Below are positions 54,631-63,473 of a stretch of 64,000 nt of DNA, in pieces (the first letter of the stretch is position 1; every line of letters starts with the position of its first letter). Where the stretch lies: contig NZ_JACZCS010000005.1 of NCBI RefSeq assembly GCF_014904745.1, forward strand, positions 7,501-71,500, written 5' to 3'. The notes below the pieces were generated by a model. That model did no database searches. It worked only from the letters and a program-made list of their open reading frames with translations, and was not told the DNA's origin. Position numbers and translations under genes: made by a program. Origin of the DNA: Oricola nitratireducens (GTDB lineage Bacteria > Pseudomonadota > Alphaproteobacteria > Rhizobiales > Rhizobiaceae).

Positions 54631-55656
54631 TTAGCTGCGCTCCTTCACGGGAGAGGTCGACTGGCGGATATGCAGTTCCGGCCGGATCAGTTCGAGCGTG
54701 CCCGAGTGATCCGTGACGCCGTCGATGCGGTCGAGCAGGGCGCGCGCGGCGCGGCGGCCGACTTCCGGCTGGCCGTTCCAGACCGTCGTCAGCGCCGGGG
54801 TGGCGATGGCCGCCTCCTCGAGATCGTCGTAGCCGGTCACCGAAATGTCGATGCCGGGAACGAGACCGGCGCGGCGGATGCCGTTCATCAGGCCGATGGC
54901 GACGAGATCGTTCCAGCAGACGGCGGCGGTCGGCTTGTCGGGCAGGGCGAGGAACTCGCTTGCCGCCTCGAAACCGGCCTGCTTGGTGCGCGGGCCGGGG
55001 ATGCGCCATTCCGGCTTGACCGGCAGTTCGGCCTTTTGCATCGCGATGAGATAGCCTTGGTAGCGGTCGCGGCCGGTCGAGGTGTCGTCGGTGCCGCCGA
55101 TCATGGCGACGCGCTTGTGGCCGAGCGAGATCAAATGCCGGGTCGCGAGGCCGATGCCGAAGGAATCGTCGCCGCGAAAGACGGGAAGGCTGGCGCGCGG
55201 GATCGAGCGGGCGATGAGGACGACGGGCAGGCCGTTGCGCAGGACGAGATCGATGTCGTCGAGGGGTGTGCCGATCGCCGGTGACATGATGACGCCGTCA
55301 GCGCCAAGCTGCATCAGCGTATCGAGGAAATCGCGCTGCTTTTCGACATTGTCGTAGTGGTTCGACAGCAGGAAAGTGTGGCGCGACCGGTCGAGCTCCA
55401 TCTCGATGGCCTTGAGGATCTCGCCGTAGAACGGGTTCATGATGTCGTGGACGACGACGCCGATAATGCCGGATTTGGAGGTTCGAAGGCTGGCGGCGCG
55501 GCGGTTGTAAATATAGCCCATCTGGCGCGCATGGGCCTTGATCTTTTCCTTCGTGGCTTCGGCCACGAGGGGACTGTCACGCAGGGCGAGCGACACCGTT
55601 GCGGTCGACACGCCAAGTGCCTCCCCAATGGTGGACAGCTTGATTTTCTGCGCCAA
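54631..55656 (-). CDS. LacI-family transcriptional regulator
   Basis: A 341-residue LacI regulator. The N-terminal helix-turn-helix IGEALGVSTATVSLALRDS and hinge helix (YIYNRRAASLRTSKSGIIGVVV) are present. The periplasmic-binding effector domain follows, with DIMNPFYGEILKAIE and VTGYDDLEEA. It is upstream of and coupled to the hydroxyacid dehydrogenase gene. Three TTTAAA boxes upstream are its likely own operator. Confidence 0.93.
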   Translation of the reverse strand: MAQKIKLSTIGEALGVSTATVSLALRDSPLVAEATKEKIKAHARQMGYIYNRRAASLRTSKSGIIGVVVHDIMNPFYGEILKAIEMELDRSRHTFLLSNHYDNVEKQRDFLDTLMQLGADGVIMSPAIGTPLDDIDLVLRNGLPVVLIARSIPRASLPVFRGDDSFGIGLATRHLISLGHKRVAMIGGTDDTSTGRDRYQGYLIAMQKAELPVKPEWRIPGPRTKQAGFEAASEFLALPDKPTAAVCWNDLVAIGLMNGIRRAGLVPGIDISVTGYDDLEEAAIATPALTTVWNGQPEVGRRAARALLDRIDGVTDHSGTLELIRPELHIRQSTSPVKERS

Positions 55657-55666
55657 GGATCCCCCC

Positions 55667-55692
55667 TTTAAACGGTTTTAAATATCTTTAAA
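55667..55692. promoter_or_regulatory. three TTTAAA boxes upstream of lacI
   Basis: TTTAAA recurs at 55667, 55677 and 55687 with exact 10-base spacing, one helical turn, starting 11 bases from the LacI start codon. The arrangement is typical of cooperative binding by a dimeric regulator and is the only such array in the window. Confidence 0.6.
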
Positions 55693-55760
55693 TATCGGGC
55701 GCGGCAATAGCAAGCAAAGGCAATGCGTCCGGCCTGCGGTCAGGCGTCGCGGGCGGCCGC

Positions 55761-56261
55761 CTATTTCTTCTTTTTTCCTCCGGAGGATTTCTTTTTTTCC
55801 CTCGGCTGGTCCGGGCCGGTCAGGTTGGCGTCGATCTTGGCGAGGATTTTCGCAAGCTGCTTGCGTTCCTTCTTCTTGACGCCGTCGAGCGCGCGCGCCT
55901 CGGCGGTGCGGATGGCGCGTTGCATCTGCTCCAGAAGCGCGCGGCCCTGCTCGGTGAGCCAGACATGGGTCTGGCGGGCATCGGTCTCGGAGGGTTTGCG
56001 CGCGACGAAATTCTGTTCCTGTAGCCGACTTACCGTCTTGGTGATGGTCGGCGGCTTGACGCCGAGCGCGGCGGCGAGCTGGCCGAGCGTCTTGCCGTCA
56101 CCGGCGGCCAGCAGTTCCATGACGCTTTCCTGGCCGGCGTAAAGCCCGGTGGACTGCAGTTCGCGGGCCATGTGGGTACGGCTGACGCGTGCGGTATTCT
56201 GGAGGCTGGCCAGAAGCTTGGTGACCTCCTCGACGTCCTTCTCGATGTAGTAGCGGTTCAT
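55761..56261 (-). CDS. MarR-family transcriptional regulator with Lys-rich tail
   Basis: A 166-residue MarR regulator. The winged helix is at 50-105 (KTLGQLAAALGVKPPTITKTVSRLQEQNFVARKPSETDARQ) and a dimerisation helix follows. The last 12-15 residues are almost all Lys with Ser and Gly (EKKKSSGGKKKK), an extension not needed for the fold. It may strengthen non-specific DNA contact. It is not adjacent to an evident target. Confidence 0.9.
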   Translation of the reverse strand: MNRYYIEKDVEEVTKLLASLQNTARVSRTHMARELQSTGLYAGQESVMELLAAGDGKTLGQLAAALGVKPPTITKTVSRLQEQNFVARKPSETDARQTHVWLTEQGRALLEQMQRAIRTAEARALDGVKKKERKQLAKILAKIDANLTGPDQPREKKKSSGGKKKK

Positions 56262-56337
56262 GCATGTTGATTAGCCGACGAAAGAATTGACGTCAAGTTT
56301 GTGCCCGTTTGGCTGCGGCAGCGCGGGCGGAGAATGG

Positions 56338-56997
56338 CTACGAAGTCGGAAAGAACACGACGCCGAAGACATAGACGGCGAGCGGCACCGGCGACACGGC
56401 GACGGCGATCGCGGCGAGGAAGCCGGCGATCGAAAACAGCTTGGCCGATCCCGCGATCAGGGCGATGCCGCCGCCGCCGCCGATGACCGAATTGCCGGGC
56501 AGGTTGAGCGCCAGGGCGAGGGCGAGATAGCGGTGGCGCAGCAGGAACGGAACGGCGCGGTTCGGCGCATTCGCGATCAGGTGGGACAGGCGTTCGGGCA
56601 GTTCCATGTCCTCTATCTCGACTAGCAGCGCGGCGGTGCGCTCGAAACGCAGGAAACGGCACAATCTCGCGATGATCTCCAGCGGAACGAGCCGGCCGGC
56701 CAGGAAACTGATCGAAAGGCCCATGACGGTGCAGAGATAGACCAGCAGGACAACCGTGCGGCCATGCATGGCCAGCAACACCATGCCGATCTCCGCGGCG
56801 GGCACGAAGGGAATGGCGAGCAGGCCGGTATAGGAAATCGCGAAGGCGACCATGCCCCAGCGGGCGAGGGCGGCGCTCTGCTCGATCCGGAGATTGAGGG
56901 TGGACGCCACGTAGCTCCCCGCGAGATTGGCGGCTACCACCAGCAGGACGACAATCGCAATGCGCATGCCGGTTTTCCGGGTAATCATCGACAGCAT
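56338..56997 (-). CDS. small multi-helix membrane protein, VTT/DedA-like
   Basis: A 219-residue integral membrane protein with about five hydrophobic helices. The segment NLPGNSVIGGGGGIALIAGS resembles the glycine-rich loop of VTT/DedA proteins. No catalytic motif is visible. The ATG at 56997 is one of two close candidates (56988 is the other). It may be a lipid scramblase-like protein, which is inference. Confidence 0.65.
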   Translation of the reverse strand: MLSMITRKTGMRIAIVVLLVVAANLAGSYVASTLNLRIEQSAALARWGMVAFAISYTGLLAIPFVPAAEIGMVLLAMHGRTVVLLVYLCTVMGLSISFLAGRLVPLEIIARLCRFLRFERTAALLVEIEDMELPERLSHLIANAPNRAVPFLLRHRYLALALALNLPGNSVIGGGGGIALIAGSAKLFSIAGFLAAIAVAVSPVPLAVYVFGVVFFPTS

Positions 56998-57068
56998 ATC
57001 CCAGCCGGGCGGTTCATGGTGCGGCGGTGAACAGGAAGCCGTCGCCGGACCGGCAACCGGCATTCTGC

Positions 57069-57932
57069 CTAGGGCCGCGTTGCACAGGTTAGCAGAAGTT
57101 CGTTCGGACCGGTCCATCCATTCTCGCCGCCGAACCTGTCCAGGGCTTCATCCATCTCGGCCCAGGCCGCCGCCTGCCGGTTCCCGTCCAGGCCGGCCAG
57201 GATTTGCAGGACAGGACTGGCGGAGGTCCGGATGAAACCGAGATAGTCGGCCGTCGAGACAACGCTGAAAGGCGCGGAAATGACGGTGGTCGCGACATCC
57301 GCGAATCCGGCCTTGCGGAACAGGTCGTCGATCAGGCCCGGCTTGCCCAGGCTGAAGAGGCTTCCCGGCCGGAACGGATCGGCCGGCGGTAAACCGGCGT
57401 GTTTCAGGGCGACGGACATGAGGGTCGCGACGCATGGATTGGCCTGGGGCGTGGAGAAAACGAGCGTGGCCGCCCGCCCGCCGGATTTCAGGGCTTCAAG
57501 CATGCCGGACAATGCGGCGCCCGGATCGGGGCAGAGCATCACGCCGAGCCGCGATATGGCGGCGTCATAGGACCGGCTTTCGACATCGAGTTCTTCCGCG
57601 TCCATGACGCGGGTGGCGAAATTCGCCAGTCCGGCGCGGGCGAGGTTGCGGGCGGCGAGGTCCAGAATGGCCGGCGACAGGTCGGTTGCGAGGACCCTGC
57701 CCGAAGGGCCGATCCGTGTGGCGATTTCAAGTGTCTGGTCGCCCGAACCCGCCGCGACATCGAGGACATGGGAACCTTCGCGAATGGCGGCCATGTCGAG
57801 CATGGCGCCGGTCGCCACGGCCAGCCATTGACGGATCATGGTGGTGTGGCCGTCCCAGCCGGCAGCCGATTTGTCCCATTGCATGCGGGTGCCGGCCTTG
57901 AAGGCGGCGGCGTCGAATGGTGCGTCCATCAT
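57069..57932 (-). CDS. class I SAM-dependent methyltransferase
   Basis: A 287-residue methyltransferase resembling the UbiE/Coq5 group. The SAM motif is VLDVAAGSGDQTLEIA, followed by ATDLSPAILDLAARN and the acidic VMDAEELDV. The ATG at 57932 has GGAGAAT upstream. It is divergent from a LysR gene that starts 150 bases away. The substrate is unknown. Confidence 0.88.
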   Translation of the reverse strand: MMDAPFDAAAFKAGTRMQWDKSAAGWDGHTTMIRQWLAVATGAMLDMAAIREGSHVLDVAAGSGDQTLEIATRIGPSGRVLATDLSPAILDLAARNLARAGLANFATRVMDAEELDVESRSYDAAISRLGVMLCPDPGAALSGMLEALKSGGRAATLVFSTPQANPCVATLMSVALKHAGLPPADPFRPGSLFSLGKPGLIDDLFRKAGFADVATTVISAPFSVVSTADYLGFIRTSASPVLQILAGLDGNRQAAAWAEMDEALDRFGGENGWTGPNELLLTCATRP

Positions 57933-58081
57933 GGTATTCTCCGGTTGGTGCATCGGGACCGGACGAACCGAATTGTTTGATGTAAGGTTGGCGCGGCCGG
58001 TCCGGCGACCATCCCATGCGGTTCGCCGCCCCGGCAGCCGCAATTGCGGGTAACGCAAACGCAGAAATGCATAACCGCCAC

Positions 58082-59008
58082 ATGTATGACTGGAACGATC
58101 TGAAATTCTTCCTGGCCGTCGCGCGAAACGGCAGCACGATTGCCGCGGCGCGGGCCTTGAAAACCAGCCAGTCTACCGTGCAGCGGCGACTGGTCGAACT
58201 GGAACGGAACCTGGGGCAGCGGCTGGTGGTCCGCCATCCCCGCGGGTACCGGCTGACGGCGCTCGGCGAGACGTTGCTGCCGCTGGCCGAGGAGGCTGAA
58301 CGCGCGGCTTTCGCCGTGGAGCGCCATGTCGCGGCATCGGCGGCGGAACCGGCCGGCATCATCCGCCTGACATGCCCCGAGGCGCTGGTCAGCCGCTTCG
58401 CGGCATCGGGATTGCTGGACTCGTTTCACCAGCGCCATCCGGCGCTGGCCGTCGAACTGGTGATGGGCGACCGTTTCATGGATCTCGCCGGCGGCGAGGC
58501 GGATATCGCGATCCGGGCCGGTGAACTCGCCGGAGACGATCTCGTCGCGCGAAAACTGGCGACTTCGCCCTGGGCGGTTTACGCCAGCAGGTCCTATGTC
58601 GCGCAGCACGGACAGCCTGCGACGCCGGCCGAACTCGACGGCCATGTCGTGGTGGAATTCGACGGGCCGATCGCCGGGCACCGGGCGGCGCAATGGCTCA
58701 GAACAGTTGCTCCGAATGCTCGCAGCGTCGCGCGCAACACCAGTATCCCCGGCCTTTTGCAGGCGGTTTCGGCCGGGCTCGGCGCGGCGCCGCTGCCGGT
58801 GGCACTCGGACAGGAATGCGGTCTCGTGCAATTGTTTGATCCCGTGCCGGAATTGACGACGACCTGGTATCTGCTCACTCATCGTGATCTGCGGCAAACG
58901 CCGCGCATCGCGGCGTTTTGCGACTTCATCGCCGACAACATGATCCTTGTCCGCCGGGTTCTCGTCGGTCACACCCTCCAGGACAGCGCGCCACCGCAAG
59001 CCGCCTGA
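58082..59008 (+). CDS. LysR-family transcriptional regulator
   Basis: A 308-residue LysR regulator. The helix-turn-helix is DLKFFLAVARNGSTIAAARALKTSQSTVQRRLVELE and the effector domain follows. The ATG at 58082 begins MYDWNDLKFFL, the usual LysR start. Its divergent neighbour is the methyltransferase, the probable target. Confidence 0.9.
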   Translation: MYDWNDLKFFLAVARNGSTIAAARALKTSQSTVQRRLVELERNLGQRLVVRHPRGYRLTALGETLLPLAEEAERAAFAVERHVAASAAEPAGIIRLTCPEALVSRFAASGLLDSFHQRHPALAVELVMGDRFMDLAGGEADIAIRAGELAGDDLVARKLATSPWAVYASRSYVAQHGQPATPAELDGHVVVEFDGPIAGHRAAQWLRTVAPNARSVARNTSIPGLLQAVSAGLGAAPLPVALGQECGLVQLFDPVPELTTTWYLLTHRDLRQTPRIAAFCDFIADNMILVRRVLVGHTLQDSAPPQAA

Positions 59009-59081
59009 ACCCGCCCGCACCCTTGGCAGAGACCGTCGCTATCCTCTAGGAATGGTCGAAGAGAAATGCGGGCCGGCAGAG

Positions 59082-60437
59082 ATGAACCCCTCCACTCCCC
59101 TGTGGATCAAGACACCCCTTGCAATCCTTGCGGCCGACGGCGCGGACGCGTCGGGCGGCGTTGTCGTCAGCGGCGGCCGGATCGCGGAACTGGTGCCCGC
59201 CGGTGGCAAGCCGGCGCTGGAATGCCAGACGTTCGACGCGTCGCGGCACGTGGTGCTGCCGGGGCTGATCAACACCCACCACCATTTCTACCAGACGCTG
59301 ACGCGGGCGCATCCGGCCGCCATCAACAAGGAGCTGTTCGACTGGCTGACGGCGCTCTATCCGATCTGGGCGAAGCTCGGGCCGGAGGCACTGCGGCTGG
59401 CGACGCGGCTGGCGCTGACCGAACTGATGATGTCCGGCGTCACATGCTCGTCGGACCATCATTACGTGTTTCCGGACGGGCTCGAGGACGCGCTCGACAT
59501 CCAGGCGGAAGAGGCGACGGCGCTCGGCATGCGGATGGTGCTGAATCGCGGCTCGATGAACCTGTCGCAGAAGGATGGCGGGCTGCCGCCGGATTCGGTC
59601 GTGCAGGACGCCGACACGATCCTCGCCGATTGCGAGCGGGTCATCGGCGCCTATCACGACGCCTCGGAAGGTTCGATGCTGCAGGTGGCGCTGGCGCCGT
59701 GCTCGCCGTTCTCGGTGACGCGCGAACTGATGCGCGACACGGCGACGCTCGCCAAGAAATGCGGCTGCGCGCTGCATACCCATCTCGGCGAAACGCATGA
59801 CGAGGACGAATTCTGCGTTTCGATGTTCGGCTGCCGTCCGGTCGACTATCTGGAAGATTGCGGCTGGCTGGGGACCAAGACCTGGCTGGCGCACGGGATC
59901 CATTTCGACGACGGCGAGATCGCAAGGCTGGGCGGCGCGGGCGTCGGCGTCAGCCATTGCCCGACGTCGAACACGGTGCTCGCCTCGGGATTGTGCCGGA
60001 CACGCGATCTCGAAGCCGCCGGCGTCAAGGTCGGGCTCGGCGTCGACGGCTCGGCCTCGAACGACTCGTCCAACCTGATGGAGGGCGTGCGCCATGCGCT
60101 GATGCTGAACCGCATCCGCTACGACGCGACCGTCAGCCATCTCGACGCGCTGCGCTGGGCGACGGCGGGGTCGGCGGCGTGTCTCGGGCGCGACGATATC
60201 GGTTCCATCGCAGTCGGGAAGCAGGCGGACTTGGCGCTGTTCACGCTCGACGAATTGCGGTTTTCCGGAGCGCACGATCCGCTGGCGGCGCTGGTGCTGT
60301 GCGGCGCGCACCGCGCCGACCGGGTGATGATCAAGGGCCGGTGGACCGTCAAGGACGGCATGCCGGCCGGCGTCGACATCGAAAAGCTGCGCCACGACCA
60401 CGGCGCGATCGCCAAACTGTTCGCGGAGGCGGCATGA
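59082..60437 (+). CDS. 8-oxoguanine deaminase / guanine deaminase-like amidohydrolase
   Basis: A 451-residue amidohydrolase. The metal site is INTHHHFYQT at about residue 65, followed by HTHLGETHDEDEF and the Asp in GLGVDGSASNDSSN. Length and these motifs match bacterial 8-oxoguanine deaminases of the COG0402 family, which convert 8-oxoguanine to urate. The ATG at 59082 gives the natural start STPLWIKTPLAILA. It overlaps the next gene by four bases. The alternative substrates are other oxidised or methylated purines. Confidence 0.82.
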   Translation: MNPSTPLWIKTPLAILAADGADASGGVVVSGGRIAELVPAGGKPALECQTFDASRHVVLPGLINTHHHFYQTLTRAHPAAINKELFDWLTALYPIWAKLGPEALRLATRLALTELMMSGVTCSSDHHYVFPDGLEDALDIQAEEATALGMRMVLNRGSMNLSQKDGGLPPDSVVQDADTILADCERVIGAYHDASEGSMLQVALAPCSPFSVTRELMRDTATLAKKCGCALHTHLGETHDEDEFCVSMFGCRPVDYLEDCGWLGTKTWLAHGIHFDDGEIARLGGAGVGVSHCPTSNTVLASGLCRTRDLEAAGVKVGLGVDGSASNDSSNLMEGVRHALMLNRIRYDATVSHLDALRWATAGSAACLGRDDIGSIAVGKQADLALFTLDELRFSGAHDPLAALVLCGAHRADRVMIKGRWTVKDGMPAGVDIEKLRHDHGAIAKLFAEAA

Positions 60438-61243
60438 CGGACGGGAGCGCGGCCAAACGGAAACGGATGCGGCGGCGCGTCGAGACGCTGCCGGAGAAAG
60501 AACAGGCGCCGGCGGACGCGGCCAAGTGGATCGCGGTGCTGCCGCTCGGCGCGACCGAGCAGCACGGCCCGCATCTGCCGTTCGAGACCGACAGCCTGAT
60601 CGCCGAGGCGCTTGTCGAGCGGCTGATCGACCGCTTGCCGGATTCGGCGCCGGTCGTGTTCCTGCCGGTCGAGGAGATCGGCTATTCGCCGGAACACATG
60701 CATGTGCCGGGCACGAAGACGCTCGACTGGGACCAGGCGGTACGGCGCTGGGTGCGCGCCGGCGAGCAGGCGCATCGCTCGGGCATCCGCAAATTCGTGA
60801 TGCTCAACGCGCATGGCGGCAACTCGCCGCTGATGACGATCGTCGCGACCGAACTCAGGATCCGGTTCAACATGCTCGCCGTGGCGACGAGCTGGACGCG
60901 GTTCGGCCTGCCGGACGGGGTGATGAGCGCGGAGGAAAAGCATCTCGACATCCATGGCGGGCTGATCGAGACGTCGGTGATGCTGGCGATCCACCCGGAC
61001 AAGGTGACGATGGAAAACGCGGCGAATTTCAAATCGCGCCAGTCGGAGTTCATCCGCGACTACCGGCATTTGCGCGCCTACGGGCCGCATGCCTTCGGCT
61101 GGCTGATGTCGGACCTGTCGAATGCCGGGGTGGCCGGCAACGCATCGGCCGCGTCGGCGGAACTCGGGGAAAGGATCCTCGACCACGCCGTTTCGGGCCT
61201 GATCGAGCTGCTGGAGGATGTCGAGGCGCATCCGGGGTTCTAG
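60434..61243 (+). CDS. creatininase-family hydrolase
   Basis: A 269-residue creatininase-fold amidohydrolase. Metal ligands are in GATEQHGPHLPFETD and the catalytic region in NAHGGNSPLMT. The family includes creatininase, FAPy/ArfB deformylase and MftE peptidase. The coupling to 8-oxoguanine deaminase suggests purine or formamidopyrimidine-derivative hydrolysis. The ATG at 60434 overlaps the deaminase stop. Many short frames in this region read differently because of the high GC. Confidence 0.87.
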   Translation: MTDGSAAKRKRMRRRVETLPEKEQAPADAAKWIAVLPLGATEQHGPHLPFETDSLIAEALVERLIDRLPDSAPVVFLPVEEIGYSPEHMHVPGTKTLDWDQAVRRWVRAGEQAHRSGIRKFVMLNAHGGNSPLMTIVATELRIRFNMLAVATSWTRFGLPDGVMSAEEKHLDIHGGLIETSVMLAIHPDKVTMENAANFKSRQSEFIRDYRHLRAYGPHAFGWLMSDLSNAGVAGNASAASAELGERILDHAVSGLIELLEDVEAHPGF

Positions 61244-61277
61244 CCCGACGCCGGTCCGTTCCCGCATAATAGCCATA

Positions 61278-61310
61278 AATTCGTCTTGAATTCGTCTTGA
61301 ATTCGTCTTG
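61278..61310. repeat. three tandem copies of an 11-bp repeat
   Basis: AATTCGTCTTG occurs three times without change at 61278, 61289 and 61300, in the gap between the creatininase-family gene and the nucleotidase-like gene. The repeats are perfect, so they are recent or selected. They may be regulator sites or a slippage-prone run. Confidence 0.9.
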
Positions 61311-61417
61311 CGATGCCGGCGTGCGCTTGCCCGCCCGACTGATCGTGGTGCAAGTTGCCGAGGGGGAAGTCCGGCCATAGGGAGTTCCCGTCTCAGCCAA
61401 GTACAGGGAGAACCAGG

Positions 61418-62941
61418 ATGAGCATCCACGCACGCCGATTTACCGCAATGCTCATGGGGGCCGGAAGCCTTCTCGCGACAACGTTATCGCCGGCCTTCGC
61501 GGAGACCGTCAAGCTGACGATCCTCGGTGTCGGAGATGTCTACAACTTCCAGGAATCGCACGGACGCGGCGGTTTCGCGCGGCTGAACGCGGTCGCCAAG
61601 GCCGAGCGCGCGGCCAATCCGAACACGCTCTATGTCTTCGACGGCGACATGCTCTCGCCGTCGATCCTTTCGGGCTTCGACCATGGCCAGAACACCATCG
61701 ACCTGACCAACCTTGCGCCCTTCGATATCGCGGTGCCGGGCAACCACGAATTCGATTTCGGACCAGAAAATTTCATCGAGAAGGTCAAGGCGTCGAAATA
61801 TCCGTGGGCGGCGATCAACATCACCAATGCCGACGGCTCGCCGGTCGAAGGGCTCGGCGGCGTGATGGTCAAGGAGATCGCCGGCCTGAAGATCGCGCTG
61901 ATACCGGTCGCGCAGGACACATCTCCGGAAGTGTCAAGCACGGGCGACCTGAAATTCCTGCCGACGGTCGATACCGCCATCGACGCGGCGAAAGCGGCCC
62001 GTTCAGACGGCGCGGACCTTGTCATCGGCGTCGTGCAGACCGACATGTCAAACGACCGCAAGCTGATCGCAAGCCACGCCTTCGACGTGATCATGTCGGG
62101 TGACGATCACTCCTATGCCACCGCCTTCGACGGCGTTACCGCCTATGTCGAGACCTCGATCGACGGCGAGTTTCTTTCGCCCGTCGACCTGACCGTCTCG
62201 ATCGAGGAGAAGGATGGCAAGCGCAAGGTGAGCTGGACGCCCGCTTTCCGGTTCATCGACACCGCCGACGTGACGCCCGACGCGGAATCCCAGCAACTGG
62301 TCGATCAGCTTGCCGCCAAGCTCGACGACAGCCTCAATGTCGAGATCGGTTCGACCGAGGGACCGCTCGATTCGCGCCGCAACGTGGTGCGCGCGGAGGA
62401 ATCGGCGATGGGCGATCTCATCGCCGACGCGATGCGGGCGGCCTCCGGCGCTGATATAGCAATCACCAATGGCGGCGGCATCCGGGCCGACCGGACCTAT
62501 GACGCGGGCGCCAAGCTGACGCGCCGCGACATCCTGACCGAGCTGCCGTTCGGCAACGTCACGGTGGTCACCGAAATTCCGGGTTCGCAGGTGCTGGCGG
62601 CGCTGGAGAATGGCGTCAGCCAGGTCGAGAAAGGCGCTGGACGGTTCCCGCAGGTCTCCGGCATCAGCTTCGCCTTCGACGCTTCCGCGCCGGCGGGAAG
62701 CCGCGTGTCCGAGGTCATGGTCGGCGATGCGCCGCTCGATCTCGACAAGCTCTACAAGGTCGCGACCAATGACTACATGCTCGCCGGCGGCGACGGCTAC
62801 GGTGCGCTCGGCGGCGGCCGGGTGCTCGTCAACAAGGGTAACGGCAACCTGATGGCCAATGACGTGATGGACTACATAGCCAAGAAGGGCACGGTCGCCG
62901 CGAAGGTGGAAGGCCGGATCCGCAAGCTCGGCGCGCAGTAA
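61418..62941 (+). CDS. periplasmic 5'-nucleotidase/metallophosphoesterase family protein with altered metal site
   Basis: A 507-residue exported two-domain protein of the UshA/5'-nucleotidase family. The signal peptide is residues 1-28 (cleavage after AFA). Metallophosphatase motifs are partly altered: Asp40 is followed by Tyr42 where UshA has His, Asp77 and Asn109-His110 are kept, Gln207 replaces the next His (GVVQTD), and SGDDH has Asp229 where GH is usual. The C-terminal nucleotide-binding domain has NGGGIRADRTY and GGDGYGALGGG. It may have lost phosphatase activity or use another substrate. It follows a perfect triple repeat and has a GGGAGAA ribosome site. Confidence 0.85.
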   Translation: MSIHARRFTAMLMGAGSLLATTLSPAFAETVKLTILGVGDVYNFQESHGRGGFARLNAVAKAERAANPNTLYVFDGDMLSPSILSGFDHGQNTIDLTNLAPFDIAVPGNHEFDFGPENFIEKVKASKYPWAAINITNADGSPVEGLGGVMVKEIAGLKIALIPVAQDTSPEVSSTGDLKFLPTVDTAIDAAKAARSDGADLVIGVVQTDMSNDRKLIASHAFDVIMSGDDHSYATAFDGVTAYVETSIDGEFLSPVDLTVSIEEKDGKRKVSWTPAFRFIDTADVTPDAESQQLVDQLAAKLDDSLNVEIGSTEGPLDSRRNVVRAEESAMGDLIADAMRAASGADIAITNGGGIRADRTYDAGAKLTRRDILTELPFGNVTVVTEIPGSQVLAALENGVSQVEKGAGRFPQVSGISFAFDASAPAGSRVSEVMVGDAPLDLDKLYKVATNDYMLAGGDGYGALGGGRVLVNKGNGNLMANDVMDYIAKKGTVAAKVEGRIRKLGAQ

Positions 62942-62952
62942 CGACGCGCGAA

Positions 62953-62999
62953 CAGAAACCGCCCCGCAGCATCGGCCGCGGGGCGGTTTCTGTTTGTTT
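62953..62999. terminator. terminator after the nucleotidase-like gene
   Basis: A perfect 15-bp stem (62953-62967 with 62978-62992, loop 10) is followed by T-rich TGTTTGTTTG. The left flank is A-rich too, so it could also serve the convergent small gene. Confidence 0.85.
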
Positions 63000-63041
63000 G
63001 TCCGGTGCCGGTATTGGCGCCTCCGGCCCCGAAGACCGGCG

Positions 63042-63473
63042 TCAGTAAGCCCTTCCGGTCATACAGCCGCTGGCCGGATTGAACGCGTAGGTGTGAATGC
63101 TCCAGAAGGGGCGCGACCGCATCGCCTTGCGGGCATCGTAGAATTTGGCGCAGACCGCGAAATCGCGGTCGTTGAGGCGCCTGTAGCGGTAGGGCTTGCC
63201 GGTTTCGTTGTCCACGAACATGTCGGCGGTGGCCGTCGTGCCACCGCAATATTCGCGAAAGCTGTCCTCCGACAGTTCTTTCGGCAGGACCGGCCTGGTG
63301 TCGCTTTTCTTCTCGCAGTGCAGGATCCGGGCGATCGCGGTCAACTCGCGGTAGCGCAGCTGGTCGAACTTTTCCTTTCTTGCCTGCGACGGACGCCCGG
63401 TCATCGCGATGCCGGTAACGATGGCGGCGAGCACGACCAGAACCGTCGCGGTGAGAAACACCCTAGTGGCCAT
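63042..63473 (-). CDS. hypothetical membrane-anchored protein
   Basis: A 143-residue protein with one N-terminal membrane helix (VFLTATVLVVLAAIVTGIAM). The soluble part has several Cys (ILHCEKK, EYCGG, VCAKFYD, SGCMTG) that may form disulfides. No family is recognised. It overlaps the next upstream gene by 11 bases. Confidence 0.65.
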   Translation of the reverse strand: MATRVFLTATVLVVLAAIVTGIAMTGRPSQARKEKFDQLRYRELTAIARILHCEKKSDTRPVLPKELSEDSFREYCGGTTATADMFVDNETGKPYRYRRLNDRDFAVCAKFYDARKAMRSRPFWSIHTYAFNPASGCMTGRAY

